Of a DNA stretch of 64,000 bases, positions 1-13,800 are shown piece by piece (the stretch's first letter is position 1; each line of letters begins with the position of its first letter). Source of the DNA: Dermacentor variabilis (Eukaryota; Arthropoda; Arachnida; Ixodida; Ixodidae). Location of the stretch: the NCBI RefSeq assembly GCF_050947875.1, contig NC_134572.1:128216605-128280604 (forward strand), written 5' to 3'. Below the pieces are notes generated by a model that ran no database searches, was not told the DNA's origin, and worked only from the letters and a program-made list of their open reading frames with translations. The position numbers were made by a program, and so were the translations under genes.

Positions 1-3000
1 CCGCCGTTAGGTTAGGACGGGTAAAATACAATGAATACCGTAATATCTAGGGCCATTGCCTCTTCTTCTCTGCACTTCCCGTTATCTGACGCTATCTGAA
101 GTAAATAAGACGTGAAAGGAGAAAAGTGACCGATAAGCGGTGTGCTTCGTAAAGATATCCTAGCGGAGCTTCCTTAGCGTATTTCGCCAGTATGTACGAT
201 TTCGCACCAAACATGGACAACGCGAGGTCACGCACAACAAAGTAAGGCTACAGCTGTATAGTGAAACTCAAAATACGTAGTTCTGCAACTGCAACGTGTT
301 CCCAATGTGCACAAGCAACTTATGTAAACAAGTTAGCACGTGTATCCTGATTGTCTTTACCGTAGCGGGCGCTTCTTCGTCGCATGTTGTGATTTTTGTT
401 TTATAAAAGTGATATGGGGTGACGACTCAGGTATAGAGAATTACAAGGGATATTTCTGTCTGTATGAGGACTTTATTGCTCGACGTATATTATTGGCAGA
501 ATAACACGAACAGTTAAGTACACCTGTTTGCATCTTGTAATTCAGTCTTTATAATGATCTTTCTACCTTTCTCGTTTTTTTTCAACCTTGTTTTCTTGTT
601 CAATAAATTTCACTGTCTGCTTACAACCATTGGCCAAAGTTCAACGATATTCTATTCTAATGTCGCACTATTAGGTGTAGCAAATACTACAGAACTAAGG
701 AATACCAATTATTAGATTACTGTCATAGGCGTACTTACTGGGAGGATGGGGAAGCAGGAGGGGTCACTGGCATCCTCCCCTCCCCCCTGTCCGAAGTGGG
801 GGATCAAGATATGCCATTTGTCCCCCACATCTGAAAGGGAGCCCTTCGGGCTGCATGCCGGAAAGTCCAACAAAAATACAGTTGCAGCTAAATTTTATTT
901 CTTGATAGATTGGTCACGTGCTGAATGCCTTTCTTTACTACGTATCTCCTGCTTGGGCAACGAGTACTGGATTTTGCGCCTCCTCGGGACGCGCTGTAGC
1001 GGACGACACGTGGGATTCGCCTTACACACGCTGGCGTTGCGGAGGAGACCTGGCTCTGGGCAGCTGCCACCCTAACAAATGTCCGCTGGATCAGCTTGAA
1101 ACACGCCCAGTTTGTTGGCACCGCTATATCCGTATTTTAAAACACAGTCAGCTTTCTGTATTTAACCTGCGGGCTAGGGAAAGGTCCGGATAAAGTGCAC
1201 AGGAGCGGCTTGTTGCGCTAGCTGGTACATAGTTATACTATAAGAGGATGCCAGCAAACTTGAAAAAAGGGAAGAAAATCCAGAGGCAGACATAGACAAA
1301 GCTACAGGAAGGCGGCTGGACTAACAATTGAAGCTTATTCGTTGAAACGAAGCCCCCCCAAGTCCGTACTGAACATGCGCAAGTCACAACATATCATATA
1401 CACGGTAAACACTTTATGCACGGCGATATCGCTAAAGAAATTCAAGCTTTTTCTTGGTCAGGAACACCAATGGGGCCCTTACACATTTTAAAACTCTGTT
1501 TCCTGCTGATTTAAGAATGAGCTTGAATTTCTTAATCACTGTCGCCATGTATAGATTCTTCTTCAAGTGTTAGAGCGTGTGATATGGCCGCTATCCGCTA
1601 TGTATGCCAGTTGGCCGACATAACTGTAGGTTACCACAGGTTTATATTTCGTGGAAGGGGAAGGGGAGTTAAGGTAAGTGCAATGTAAGGCATAATTTTT
1701 ACATTCCTAGTTAGTTTTGCAGTCTTGTTAGAAGCATACTGCAAATAATTACTGAGCAGAAGTCGCCCCCCCCCCCCCCCCCCTCACACTATTTTCATGC
1801 GCCACAAGACGTTCCTCGTTGGTTTCAGCGGTATCCTCAGTGAACTAAGCAACATACTTTGTTTATGTTTAGAGAAAATAAAGGGTGAGTGAAAGGCCAT
1901 ATGTGGGTAAACTTCAAACACCGGGGACTAATGAGGACATTTGCAGTAAATTACGCATGCAAGCGAGCCGGCGATTTATGAATGCGTTTTACGAATAAAT
2001 AAGGATTTATCCCACTGCCCTGGGAGAACTGGGAACTCAACGAATATCGAATCTAGCGCAAATTGAGGATGAAGGAGGGCGAGAGGGAGGGAAGGGGGGA
2101 CACCATAGCAAGCGTTACGGCGAATTAACATGTGTGTTGACGAATAACTGGCTTTTTAGAAATTTCTAGTACTAAATGCTCCAAAGCGTCACAAGCAGGC
2201 AAGGTTTCTCACGGAACGGGCAACATTTTAGTGTACGCCGTACAATTATAAGAAACTGAAACCTTTATTGCAACTGTTCCAAAGAAACTGTTTTGAAGGA
2301 AATTGTAATTCTCCTAGATCGTACACGTCTGCTGTCTTTTTGTTCTAGTGAATTATTGAAAGTCATTTATGTTGATTGTACTTCTTTGCGTATAACCTCG
2401 ACAATGCTGTTACCTAAAGTGGCGATGTACTGTACGCGTTTACACCAAGTACGCTTCTTTGTTTAATAGTTGAGACAGTTTGTAGGAAATGTGAATTTTT
2501 TATGTTAGCTGTACTGCTCTTGCTAGGCGGGACCAGCGACCTCTGTCAGCCACGCTCTGCCTTTTGCCCCTGCACCATCATGAGATGTTATATATTTGAA
2601 ATAAATAAACAGAAATTCAAATAACATATACATATGCAGAAAGAGCGAGAGGGTCAGATTGTTTGTGGCTTGTCCTCCCACTTGTGAAATTGTTAGCACG
2701 TCACTGATTATTGCTTGGTCTAGCTCACACAAATGTAGTTTGAACTGTCAAAGCCGGAGTTGTGAGAAACACCGCTGCCCACGAGCTCTGGATTGAACAC
2801 GGTTTCGAAGGGAAAGATTTCATGACTCTTACATAGCATTCCTCGTGGATTTATTCAGCTTTCATTCATTATACTGTCGTTCATGGGGAAAACAGCGTGC
2901 GTTGCCGCCCAATTACTTTGGCTGGGCATATACGAGTCTCATTTCGCGGAATAGTCGCCTATGAACTTAATGTTCTGTGCAACTTTCGGCTTGTACCAAA

Positions 3001-4356
3001 TTCATAAAATAAAAGAAAGACACATTTTCGTATCTAAATTACTTTTGAGGAAGCATCCACACTATAATGACCAAGAAGGCGCAGTCAAACTGTTGATTCA
3101 GTTTTATTTTGTGACTATACAGATTTGGGGCTCACACAATATGTTGTAACACATGACCATGTCGCTACAGACAGACTAGACGTCAACCAAACAGGTCAGA
3201 CCCGCCTTATACTAAGTGTCAGGTTCTTCTGAGGCAGCGCACTAAACAAAAATCACCACCAATCCACTCCTGTGATGGTGATTGGCCAGGGAAGCTGTAT
3301 ATATATTTGCGCCTAATGTAGGGCAACTTGTTAAACACCGATCCCATGATGTGCGGCCATGACGAACACTGCTCCTCAATGTGAGGTATGACACAGACGA
3401 ACGAATAAATGCAGTTGATAAAGCCTTTATTTTATTTATTACTTCGAAATGACTGCTATAACTGATTCGTGGTAGCTATAATACACACTGGCGTTTTCCG
3501 TTCTCATCGAAAAAATGTTTTTTGGCCAATGTTAAATCAATGTATCGTTGTTGTAACTAAGGCCAAACTCTACCACAAAGTGGGTGAGCCACTGCTTTGT
3601 TTCAGGTTTGGGATGTCTGCGTTACAACCTCTGGCAACGACAAGCGGCTAGGGATGGGCGGTAGTGTACGTTGATTAACACAGAAGTGCGCGCTCGACTT
3701 GGTGAATCATGTGGTTTGATGGCTTCTTTTTCTTGCGTTTCATATAGATACGAAAGTTGCGCTGCGTGTTCGTTTCCCGCCTCTGACTTATGGTGCTCCT
3801 GGCCCTGCACGGCCACCGGGATCGGCCCGCCTTGGATTTTCTCTCGACCTGACGGACGCGAAAAGATTCCGGGACCCTAGCCGCAGACAGTGTCGCTCTG
3901 AAAATTGTGTTCGCACATGGACCTCTTCGTGCATAACATTTTACTATATCAGCTAGTTATAGTGTAAGCAGGCCATGAGATTGTTAGTGATAGCACTGTT
4001 TGAGTGTATGATTGGGAAAGATCGCTGAAGTAACGTTGAAGCCCTTTTATTTGCGCCTGTTTTTGCGCTTGTCTGAAGCGCTTGTGCGAAGATTTTTTGT
4101 AGTGCAGTTCCAAATTTTTGCATTTAGTTTGTTTTGCAAACTTACTCGTATACCACGCTGCTAAGATCTTGTTTAAGATTGCAGTATTTATAAATAAAAA
4201 ATAAAGAATGGTCATGACCGTGGGGTATATTGGTAGGGCTCGCAACTTTTTTTTTTTTGCTTTAGTCGAGTCGTAATGAGTCGTAACACACATACGCACG
4301 CACACGCGTGCACAGCAGGAGCAACAAGCAACAGCAGCATGCAAGCCAGCAAGAGC

Positions 4357-4360
<4 letters not shown>
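1..4360. other. Gene-free stretch
   Basis: No reading frame here has family features; the longest frames are about 100 residues and compositionally random. The stretch holds an 18-base C run at 1766-1783 and scattered A/T-rich DNA. A CCAAT-like GATTGG followed by TATATATA lies near 3280-3305, but no gene follows it. I see nothing else that can be supported. Confidence 0.6.

Positions 4361-4396
<36 letters not shown>
4361..4396. repeat. (AAGC)n microsatellite
   Basis: About nine AGCA units in a row, grading into AGC-rich sequence on both sides. Its translations give Leu-Ala-Cys or Ser-Lys-Gln repeats, which explains the open frames on both strands here. Confidence 0.9.
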
Positions 4397-4399
<3 letters not shown>

Positions 4400-4929
4400 G
4401 CAAGCAGCAGGATAGTGGCGCACACTTCAAATTGAGAAAAGAGACTAGCATCCGTGTGCTGCCATCATGTGACACTTGCCATCTTAACATTATGAAAGTG
4501 TACAATTCATTCAGTAAAGATCAAAGAACGTTTGAACTATAACTTCCTACTTAGGCATCTTGTCACCACTGGTATGTAGGGGCTGTTATACGTTACAGTT
4601 GCTTTATAAATGTTACGGCGTGATTGGTAAGGTGCCGTTTAAGGCTTGTAATTGTGCGTCAAGGCCTGTAGGGACGACTAATGTGGTGGACTAATATATA
4701 TCAGAGGCTGCTGGCACTAAATGCTTTGACTTTCCAGTTAAGTTCCACCTTCAGTTTGTAGTTATAAAAACTAGCGGAAGTCGCTTCAGATTACGCTGAA
4801 CAGCACATCATTTTGTGTTATGCAGAGGAGCAGGTGGGTGCTGGTTGCAACACAGCACATCTGTTTCAGAAGCGAATGTTTGAGCAGGCAGTATGGTGAA
4901 GCAGCATAGTGAAATTAAAAATTGGAGGA

Positions 4930-5660
4930 CGCTTAAACTTCGCCTTTAAAAGTGGAACGCGATAGCATTCAAAGAGCCCTGATTGCTTCTCACGCTTCCC
5001 GGAAACTGCAGCTTCTGTAACCATAATGTGTGCCGGGAAACGCTGGCGGCGAACTCTATACATGAAGGCGAGCTTTAAAGTTCTTCCTTTTTTATCCTTC
5101 TTTGCCTCCGCGCGCTGTTCCCGTGGATGGGCGGAGGCGAGCGCCATCTGGAGGGTGTTGCAAAGAACCGAGCGGGGCACGCCCCTCTACGAATAGTAGA
5201 AACGCTGGAAAGGGGTTTGTGTTTGAGTTTCCGCGTAACATACATACGTATTCTCGTATATTCAAACTACAATCCGGCGCATCATGCCTGTGGGTTGTGT
5301 GTAAGTCGTGCTTTATGACCCTTTCTGACGCATTTTACTTTGAGAAATTATATTAGTTCAGTAACGACTCTGCGCCATGAGGTGGGCCTGCGTGGTTCGG
5401 AAGGATTTTTCGCTCACGAGACGCCCGGCTCCGGACGTCAACACCGTATTTTCTGCGATCGACGGAGCCCTTAACGATATCGCGTTAAAACAGGAGTGTG
5501 GCAGCGACATGGCCATCGGGATGTGAAGTCGCCAAATTTGCGACCCCGATGATCTATAACAGCGTACAACTTTAAAAGTGAGCAACATTTGCCTCTCAAA
5601 GGTGGATTCACACGAGCCTACACCAATGGGCGTGCACTTCAGACTGACGTAATGGGTCGG
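4930..5660. repeat. Probable interspersed repeat, MITE-like
   Basis: The block resembles a repeat I associate with tick genomes: AACGCGATA motif, GGCGGCGAA stretch and a terminal GATATCGCGTT. The motif AACGCGATA near 4959 recurs in inverted form (TATCGCGTT) near 5480, each next to a GAGCCC or GGAGCCC stretch, as imperfect terminal inverted repeats would be. No transposase is encoded. The family assignment rests on recall and the boundaries are approximate. Confidence 0.4.
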
Positions 5661-7790
5661 ACGGCTGGTGTACCCGCCGACGGAGAACATGGTCGCCCGC
5701 GCTTCGAACTGGGCCGAGTCGCGTCGGCTGTGTGCGCGTGCCCTTCGTCAGAGTGAATTCTCAAATTGTTTGTGGTGGTCTATTCTGCCGGAAATATTAT
5801 TGCGAGCTTACGATGCACAATTTTTGCCACGTGCGCTTGTTCTTAGCCTTGATCAGGCGAAGAAAGATTGCAGCGAGCATCGCTGACGCTGCGCTGCGCT
5901 TCGTCTGAAAACAGGATCCCGCAGCGAGACACCTTTGCAAACAAACATCCTGCGTGTTGGTTACGTGATGTTTTGTTTTGCCCGAAAGTGGAAGTTACGA
6001 CGAGGAGAGTTGGCCACAGTCTGGTACCTACTGTTTCCGGCGGGTGTGTTCGCCTATTGTGTCGCTATATTTTTCGTCGGACGGGGTGTAGTGATGAAGC
6101 AAAACCGTTCTCAGAGCAAATTAGAAAAGCGCACGCGGATGAAACAAACGTACGAGTGTCTCAATAGAAACGATTTCCGAAAGCAACCTTGAACTCAAAA
6201 GAAACGTTGCTGCCAGCTCAGCGCGCAACCGGTCGTTGGCAGCAGTATGATAAGATAGCCGAGCCACTAGCAGCGTCGTTAGAGCGCTGTGTGGCATCGT
6301 CGATTTATTGCTGTCCACCAATGCTAACAATCAGTACGTACTGCTTGATCGAGTGCCATTGAATTAGTAGCGGTAGGGCGTTTGGTAGCAGTGTTTGTTG
6401 CCTTAATGTCAGCCCCAATACTAATATAAAATCATGACTGGTAAACTGGTGACCTTGAAAACGCGCTTGGCATAACTTGCCATCGCTGTGTAGCTTTGTA
6501 CTGTTTGCTCACTGCACGCGCCAGTTGTTGAACGCCTACTGTGGCACAATCACGCATAAGGTGTGGTGCCAGCGCTCGAGATGCTTATCCATAACACAGC
6601 TCCGCGCTGCTTTTCGATTCTCGTGATTTGTTGCAATTAAAGATTCCTATGACAGTAAAGGTAAGAGGGCGAATATAGAAAAAAGAAAAACGTACGACAA
6701 AGTAGGCATAGTAGCTTCTCAATTGACACCTTCTAGCGCCACCCGCGTCTCTGTGTAAATGTGCGTGCATGTTTCCTTGAGTGTTCGTGTACGTTTTTTT
6801 ATTTTCCCCTTCTTATATTTTATAGTTTTCGCGCTCGCGTTTTTGTGCATATCTGTGAATATGTGAATGCTTCCGTGCGTGTTTGTGTTTATTATTATTT
6901 CTGTCCCTTTATTTTTGCGCTCGTTGTTGCTATGCTTTCAGCCGCATCTTTCTTCACAATTTCATGAACTCGTCTCATTCAAAGCACTAAGCATTGTGAG
7001 TAGCTGGGCTGACTTCGTCGATCTCATTAAAACCTTTCTCTTTCGTCTACATTGTCTTCTCAGTCTGACATCTTGTGATGATTTCTCCTACTATTCTGAC
7101 CTTGCTTCTTGTGTTGTTGCCGTAATGTGATGAATGAGCTTACACTAAAGAAAGTTCTATCAGGTATGACAATAGAAACGTTGACAGATACAATATGTTA
7201 AAAGGCTCATGTGACGTGCACAATAACTTCGCCTCTTACCATTGTTTATATATGCATTATAGCATGCGGTAGCTCGCCAGAAGTGCACATGAAAGGGTGC
7301 CATATCGTGAAACCACACCTTGCTATGCTGTTTCTTTTTTTCACGCTAGCAGTGTTAGTAAACAGATGGTTTCGCTGCCCATCACATAGGGGGGTACACA
7401 TTTATAACATAGTGCAGTGGGCTGCAATTTCCAGTCTTTAGGCTTTCATCATTGCAAAGGCATTCTTCATTGAATGGAGTCCAGCAAAGCTCTGCTCTGG
7501 GAGCTTTTGCAACATTCGCCGTATATTGCTTCACCAATTTCACTGTCTGAATGTGGCCATAACTTCATCTACGGCTTTTGAAATGCAGAAAGTGCCTCAC
7601 TGAAATACGTTTAACATTACTGAGCATTCTTCGGTACAAAAAGAAAGCGACAAAAATGCTAGCAAAGTTATTCACGTTAATAATTGTGCCCGCGTTCGCG
7701 TTGCTTGCCCGAGTCAGATAAATAAATTGAACATTAGCTATGACATTACTGTGACTTGAATTGGAGATTGCTTACAGTGCCTTTCAAGCA
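5661..7790. other. Gene-free stretch, CpG-richer at left
   Basis: 5661-6330 is richer in CpG than its surroundings and could be a promoter-type region, but I find no TATA box, start context or conserved frame that supports a gene. 6760-7440 is T-rich and has only chance hydrophobic frames. Nothing further can be supported. Confidence 0.45.
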
Positions 7791-8190
7791 TGACCTGACT
7801 AATGCTATTTCACCATGGGGCCCGTCAAACCTTACGGTGGCTGCCCGGATGAGAGTTTTGGGCCTCAATAAGTTAATGCTGCTTTACATCTGTTCTCTTA
7901 TTCGCAATACTTGTCTGAGCCAGATGAGCAAAATAAAAAAATGCAAACACATGAATGTGCTTTGGCGTGCACGCTGTTAACAGTGGCTGCCAATTTCACG
8001 TTGACTACTGTTATTTCAACATTGACTACGATATGACTGCGATTTTAAGTGCACACTACTAACGGTGCTTTTTAAGCGCGCCCTGACTACTGCTATTTCA
8101 CCTTGGGGCCCATCAAACTCGACGGTGGTTGCTCGAATGAGCATTCTGGACCCTATAAAGTTAATAAGGGTTGCGTCTCCAGTGAGATTT
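7780..8190 (+). repeat. Diverged tandem duplication, 288-bp period
   Basis: The text CTGACTAATGCTATTTCACC at 7795 returns as CTGACTACTGCTATTTCACC at 8083. Similarity continues through a GGGGCCC(A/G)TCAAAC block and a downstream AAGTTAAT block, giving an offset of 288 bp. A shorter, more diverged echo (TTGACTACTGTTATTTCAAC) starts near 7999. There is no coding potential. Confidence 0.7.
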
Positions 8191-8415
8191 GCCAACATTT
8201 AAGCAAGTTTTCATGACAATTCTTAAAGTGACCACGATGTGTACCGGATGTTGCTTATGAGAATTCAGCTTCGATTAAAAGCAATATGCCATCAAAGGAA
8301 CTGCTTATTTATTTGTAAGGTCACGGGATGGGGGGATGGTTGGCTGCCGCGTACCCACCGACAAAATTTTGGTAGCCCTATTAATGGCTGTCGTTTCGTT
8401 GATAATAAACCGTTA

Positions 8416-9850
8416 TGCTTTGTCTACAGGTTCAATGCCAGACAGCTCGCAGTCGGAGTCACTTTCTTCAGTGTCATCTTCGCCCACTGTGCTCACTCCC
8501 AGACGTGCCAAGTGTGAACTTTGTTCGAAGTCCATTACGTGATGAATGTTCTTCCTCCAGTCTTTCGCCATCGGGTGCTTGACTGTCGCCCCCAAGGTGT
8601 CTTTGACCGCAGACAGCTTGAAGTCTCTGTTGTCCACAGCGATGCCATTTTTGACCTTGGCCCACAAAGCCCAATGAGGTTAAACTCGTAGTGGTACGGC
8701 GGGATCCTGAGTGCAATGTAACCCGCCCTTTCAGCGGCGTTATCTACGCTGTAGATCAGTAAACGTGACTTCACAGAAGCTACCAGCTCAAGCATCTGCT
8801 TCTTTACCATCATTTCACTGTAGGTGATGTCCTTGTTCTTGAGCCATTCCTGTATTTTTTTTCCTTCTTCCAGGCAGTCGCCCGCAATTTCTCTTTTTGC
8901 AGGATATGGTACGGTGCATTGTCCATAACAATGACGCTACGAGCTGGCAACTCTTTCAGAATGTCATTGAACCATCCTTCGAAGTGATTACTGTCCATTT
9001 CTTTGCGATATTTGCTTGTCTTTTGGCCTCGGAATACATCCGAGCAGCCGTCGGCGAAGTGATTCTGATTGCCGATGTGCTTCACGATCAGGCGCTGCCC
9101 TTTTTCAAGGGTTGTTTTAGACCCGTCGACAAGCCATTGGCTCGAGCGCACAGCCGCCCGCGCTTCTGTCCCATGGTGTCTGTCCATACAATCGACCGTA
9201 TGTGTCCCTCCGTCAACCATGTCTCGTCCAGGAAGATCTTTCGGCCTTCCGCCCGGCAGCGCTACACCTCAGGAAGGTAGCAATTCCGCCAATCGGCGAT
9301 GTCCTCCCAGTCGATAAGTAGTGAGTTGCAGCTTCTCTTTTCGTATTACAAGCCAATTTCCGCAAGCAGGCGACGCACAGTACACCGCTTTAGGGATGGG
9401 AGATCGATACGCTTCGCGAACTAGTTAGTTATCTTCTCGACTGTAGGTATGTCGTTGCGGCGAAAGGAATCGAGCACACATGACATCAGCGCGCACAACG
9501 TGAAGCTGTCAAACTTCGCGCTTCGTTCTCTCTGCATTTTGTGGGTGCTATCGCGAGGGCATCGAGAGTTTGCCACCCGAAAAAAGGGGAAGCCCTAACT
9601 TCCTTCCTCAGCTTGAAACTGTCCTTTCGCTCACACCGAGCATCTCAGCGACAAACTTGCCGGTGTCCTCCACGCTGCGTTCAGGCTCCCTGTTACGCAG
9701 ATACGTGTTACAGTGGATGCTCATGTTGCATGATTCGCTGTTCAGAATGTAGCCGAGGCTCGTTGGTGGTACGGACATCGAGGCGACACAAGGCTCGTTC
9801 GGCAACAAAACATCGCGTTCGAATGTCGCCTAGCTGGGCTTCATAGTGAA
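8416..9850 (-). pseudogene. Dead IS630/Tc1-like DDE transposase
   Basis: Read on the minus strand, this encodes a Tc1/IS630-type (DDE_3) transposase broken by several frameshifts. In order: an N-terminal helix-turn-helix (LGVSERTVSS, near 9610-9650); a linker rich in basic residues; the first catalytic Asp in FLDETWLTEGH (about 9205-9240); the second Asp in SVIVMDNAPYH (about 8905-8940); and the third block PPYHYEFNLI (about 8665-8700), followed by WAKVKN. The third catalytic position, normally Glu in NPIE, reads Gly, and a one-base deletion follows at once, so the enzyme is dead. The C-terminal acidic tail (EDDTEESDSD) fits the family. Terminal inverted repeats were not found by eye. An A16 run at 9899-9914 lies just outside the 5' end. 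Confidence 0.8.
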
Positions 9851-10879
9851 AACCTCGCACGGAATGCCGTGTGCGAAAACATGAGATTGCAGATTTGCAA
9901 AAAAAAAAAAAAAACATGAAAAGAATGTAAAATAAAAAAATCCTATTTCATTTTTTATCCAAGCTTGTGAAAACACAAAACAAAATATATAAATCCTATG
10001 CTCTTTAATACCAAGAGACCAGCATTATTTATTTTAAAACGATGAATGAAGCAATTTGCGCATTTCCCGCCTCGATCGTCTTCTCGCCTCGGGTGCATTT
10101 TTCTTTTTTTTAACTACTCGTTAAATAGCAGCCGATTCACTTGAAGCTCGGAAAAGGAGTAGTAAATGTTGCGTGTGCGTGTAAACCAGCGCAAAAGCCA
10201 TGCAGTGCAGCTCTTTCTACTTTTGACGTGTGCAACGAAGATAAAAAAGTTCATTGATGGGTTTCAAGGTTCCAATACCATTTTCTGATTATAACGGAGC
10301 CCCGCAGAGGCGTCTGCATCAGCAGGCGTTTGGTGTGTGCGACACCACATACCCGAGCACTCGAGCGTTAGCCCCTCCCGCGCCTCCGCGTGCGTGGCTT
10401 TGCCGTGTGCGGGGAAAAGGGGATCCTGGGGATTGAGCCTACGCTGAGTGTTTGTATGGTTATGATCCCTAACCGAAGAAAGAATACACCTCCTTGGCCT
10501 CTGCTTCACGTACATGATACGTCCGGACTGACCCTCCCGGGGGAAATCTGCAGTCAACTTTTACTGCCCTCTTCCTCCACGCGCCTTTTCTTTACTCTCT
10601 TCTTTCAAACTGATTCTGTCTTCTTGTATATTCTATTCGCTTCAAATTTTCATAGGCGGCACAGGTTAACATTGTGTGGGTAACGTACCTTGGTTATGTA
10701 GTACTAGGTTATAGTCTCGGTGTACAGCTGGCGTGGGCAGGACTTGCTCGAAAATTCCTGTCCCGCCCTCCCGTTGGGCTCCATGGTGGGCGAATGGCAC
10801 CGTGGCCAAACAACACAATTTTTACAAGGCTTTTCCTTTCCCCCAAAATGATAGCCCCTCTTATAAAAGAGGGCGGACC
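9851..10879. other. Gene-free stretch
   Basis: A/T-rich DNA with a 16-base A run (9899-9914), then ordinary non-coding sequence. 10,300-10,450 is GC-richer but has no recognisable frame. Confidence 0.5.
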
Positions 10880-13800
10880 GAAGCAGCTCATTTTTTTTCA
10901 GAAAAGAAATATATCCATCCCAAAATACCATGTCGTACATAGTGAAGCAGAAGAAAAGCCAGCAAGAATCTTTTCCCCATTCAGAGTATCCAAGTCCTTG
11001 ACAGAAGCCCTATGCCCTGGCTACAAGCTTTCCAAAATCTGCAGTGGCGATTTGCTACTCAAACTTCGAGACAATGTACAATACTCAAAACTGTCAAACA
11101 TTGCGTCTATTGGGGACATCCCTGTCTCCGCCATATCCCACAGATCCCTCAACACTGTCCGCGGTGTAATTTCAGAAATCAATTTCGTACATCTAACAGA
11201 AAAAGAAATGCTTGAAGGGCTCACCGACCAAAGAGAGAGAGAGAGGAATATATGAAGGCAGGGATGTTAACTAGTCAACCGTCTGTTTGGCTACCCTACA
11301 CTGGGGAAGGGAGAAGGGGAAGAGAGAAGGGAGAGAGAAGGTGTAGATACGTGTGCGGACAGTACTTGAGTTAAAGTCGCTCTCGCAAACCAGACGTTCT
11401 GAGAAAGCACAAAAGTGCCTTAACTGCCTTCTGGGCTGATAATCGTTGGAGACGGTGCTCTAGTACTGTCTGTTCACTCAGAGGACGATCATCGAATTTC
11501 CTGAATGCGTTAGACAAAGATTGTCTTTGTGTTTTAAATTGAGGACAATGGCACAATAAGTGGTCAATGTTCTCCTCGCATCCGCAAACATCACATGTAG
11601 GACTATCCGCCATTCCAATTAGTGCTGAGTAGGCATTCGTGAAGGCAACGCCAAGCCACAACAGACGCAGAAGAGACGCTTCGCGTCGGTGCAGACCGGC
11701 CGGAGGTCTGAGTTGAAGTGACGGGTTTAGTCCAAGATGTCAGAGATGGTTACCGTATCAAAATCCGGAAGGAAAACAAGGAAATCGACACAAAGCACTT
11801 CATCCTCACGTTCAACAGCAACACACTCCCTGATTAAATAGAAGTGGGCTACTTGAAATTATATGTAAGACCCTACATTCCCTACCCCCGCAGATGCTTC
11901 AATTGTCAAAGGTTCGGCCATTGCTCACATATTTGCCGAGGCCGCAAAATTTGCGCGAAATGTGCTTCGAAGGAACATGTTTCCGAAAAATGATGGTGCG
12001 GCACATTGCGTAAACTGTGAAAGAGAACACGCCGCATACACCAAGGCTTGTCCGTCCTGAAAAAAAGAAAAAAAGAAATCATTACGTTGAAAACCAAAGA
12101 GAACATTTCATTCAGAGAAGCAAGAAGGCATATCGCGACAAAAAATACATTCTCCTTCAGTGGAAGAAACAAGTTCGCCTATGTGGTGCGACTTGGCGTA
12201 GCACCACACTAGCCTGCGGTGCCTCCTTAGGCCATGGTTGCCGTTCGTTCGGCAGAGCCACCCACGCCCCAGGCAGAGACAGTGCAAGCTGTCCTGCCAC
12301 CTGCCAAACAGGGTCCGCTGGCCCCTCAGTCAACCGCTCACAAGGCTCTTCTCCAATGGGACAGGCCTGAAGCACACACACCCGCGGTTTCGCGGAGCTC
12401 CAGCGCCTCAGGAGAGGCCATGGAGACTGCTAGTTCGCCCCCGCTAACGGAAAGGCACAACTCTCACGAAAAAAAGAAAAAAAAACCAATAACGGGCTCT
12501 CAACAACGAGGAACTTAATTTCTTTCAGCCACGTTCCCGCAAAATAGTTAAACGCCGTTCCTGATAGATTGGAATTGTTGTGGACTCATTAAAAACTACA
12601 GTGACAAATTATATCTTAAACTCATTTTCTCCTGTGGCTTTATGCTTACAAGAGACTAACCTAGGGTGACAACCTAACATTCAAAAAAATACAATGTCTT
12701 TCCATGGACAGACAGAAAGCGAGTAGGCTCTCTAGACGTGGCAAAATGCTAGAGCAAAGTGGCGTTTCTATTCATCAAATCAGGCTTCAAACGTAATATG
12801 GAGCTGTAGCAGTGACCGTCCTTGATTTTATAACTATTACATCATGTACTCTGTATCTCTAACTACACTTAAATGTCACACGTCTTGATTTAGAAGCACT
12901 TCTTAAACAGCTACCAGAGCCATATTTAGTAGGAGGGGATATTAATGCGCAGTCATCTTTTTGGGGCAGTGACCAAACGGACACCAGAGAACGCATCTTA
13001 GAAGATTTTATTCTATCTAATAACGTCTGCCTGCTCAATACAGGAAAACACACATATTACTCTCCGAACCCAAGAAAAATGAGTTGCTTAGATTTATCTT
13101 CTAGTTCTCCATCAGTTTGTAACAACATTAAATTGGATGTTCTTGACAACGCCTACGGAAGCGATCCCGTTCCTATAGAAAGTAACTTATCATCCTCACC
13201 ACAAATCATCGCAAGCAAACCACGCCGTTGGAAGCTCCACCTAGCAAAGTGGGTACTGTTTAGAGAACAGGCCAGCCTGGATAAAGTTTTTTTCATGGAA
13301 TCTCTATGTCGATTACCTAAATGAATTGTGCACAACCTGTATCATTACTGCTGCGCCGCTAGCTATTCCTCAACCCTCGGGAGGGGTTCAACATAATCAC
13401 AAAATCTGGTATACGCAAGAATGTAGGGAAGCAAAAAAGAAACAAAACAAAGCCTGGGTAATTTCCTGCAGATACCCAACACACGATAATCTTGTAAATT
13501 TTGAAAAGGCGGAAGCCAACGCACGCCGCATTCGTCGTGATACTGAGAAAACTTCCTGGAAGACCTACATATCAGCAGTTCAATTACTTCGAAAAATGTG
13601 GGAACAAGTCCATAAAATAAACGGCAGCTCTCCCCCTTCAAAGTTGCGTTTTTAACAGCTTACTGCACACAAACAAGTATAGACGAACAGGCATACGTAC
13701 TAGGGGAACATTTCTCTAATGTTTCGAGTTTCTCACACTACACACACTCGCTCCTGAAGTACAAACATGCAGCCGAAAACTAGACTTCTTACAAGTGGTA

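Noticed and set aside
3949..4505. Leu/Ala/Cys-rich membrane-like proteins
   Set aside because: Both are translations of the AAGC microsatellite.
10674..10880. N-terminal extension of LINE ORF1
   Set aside because: Open, but no ORF1-like sequence is seen before about 10,880-10,950.
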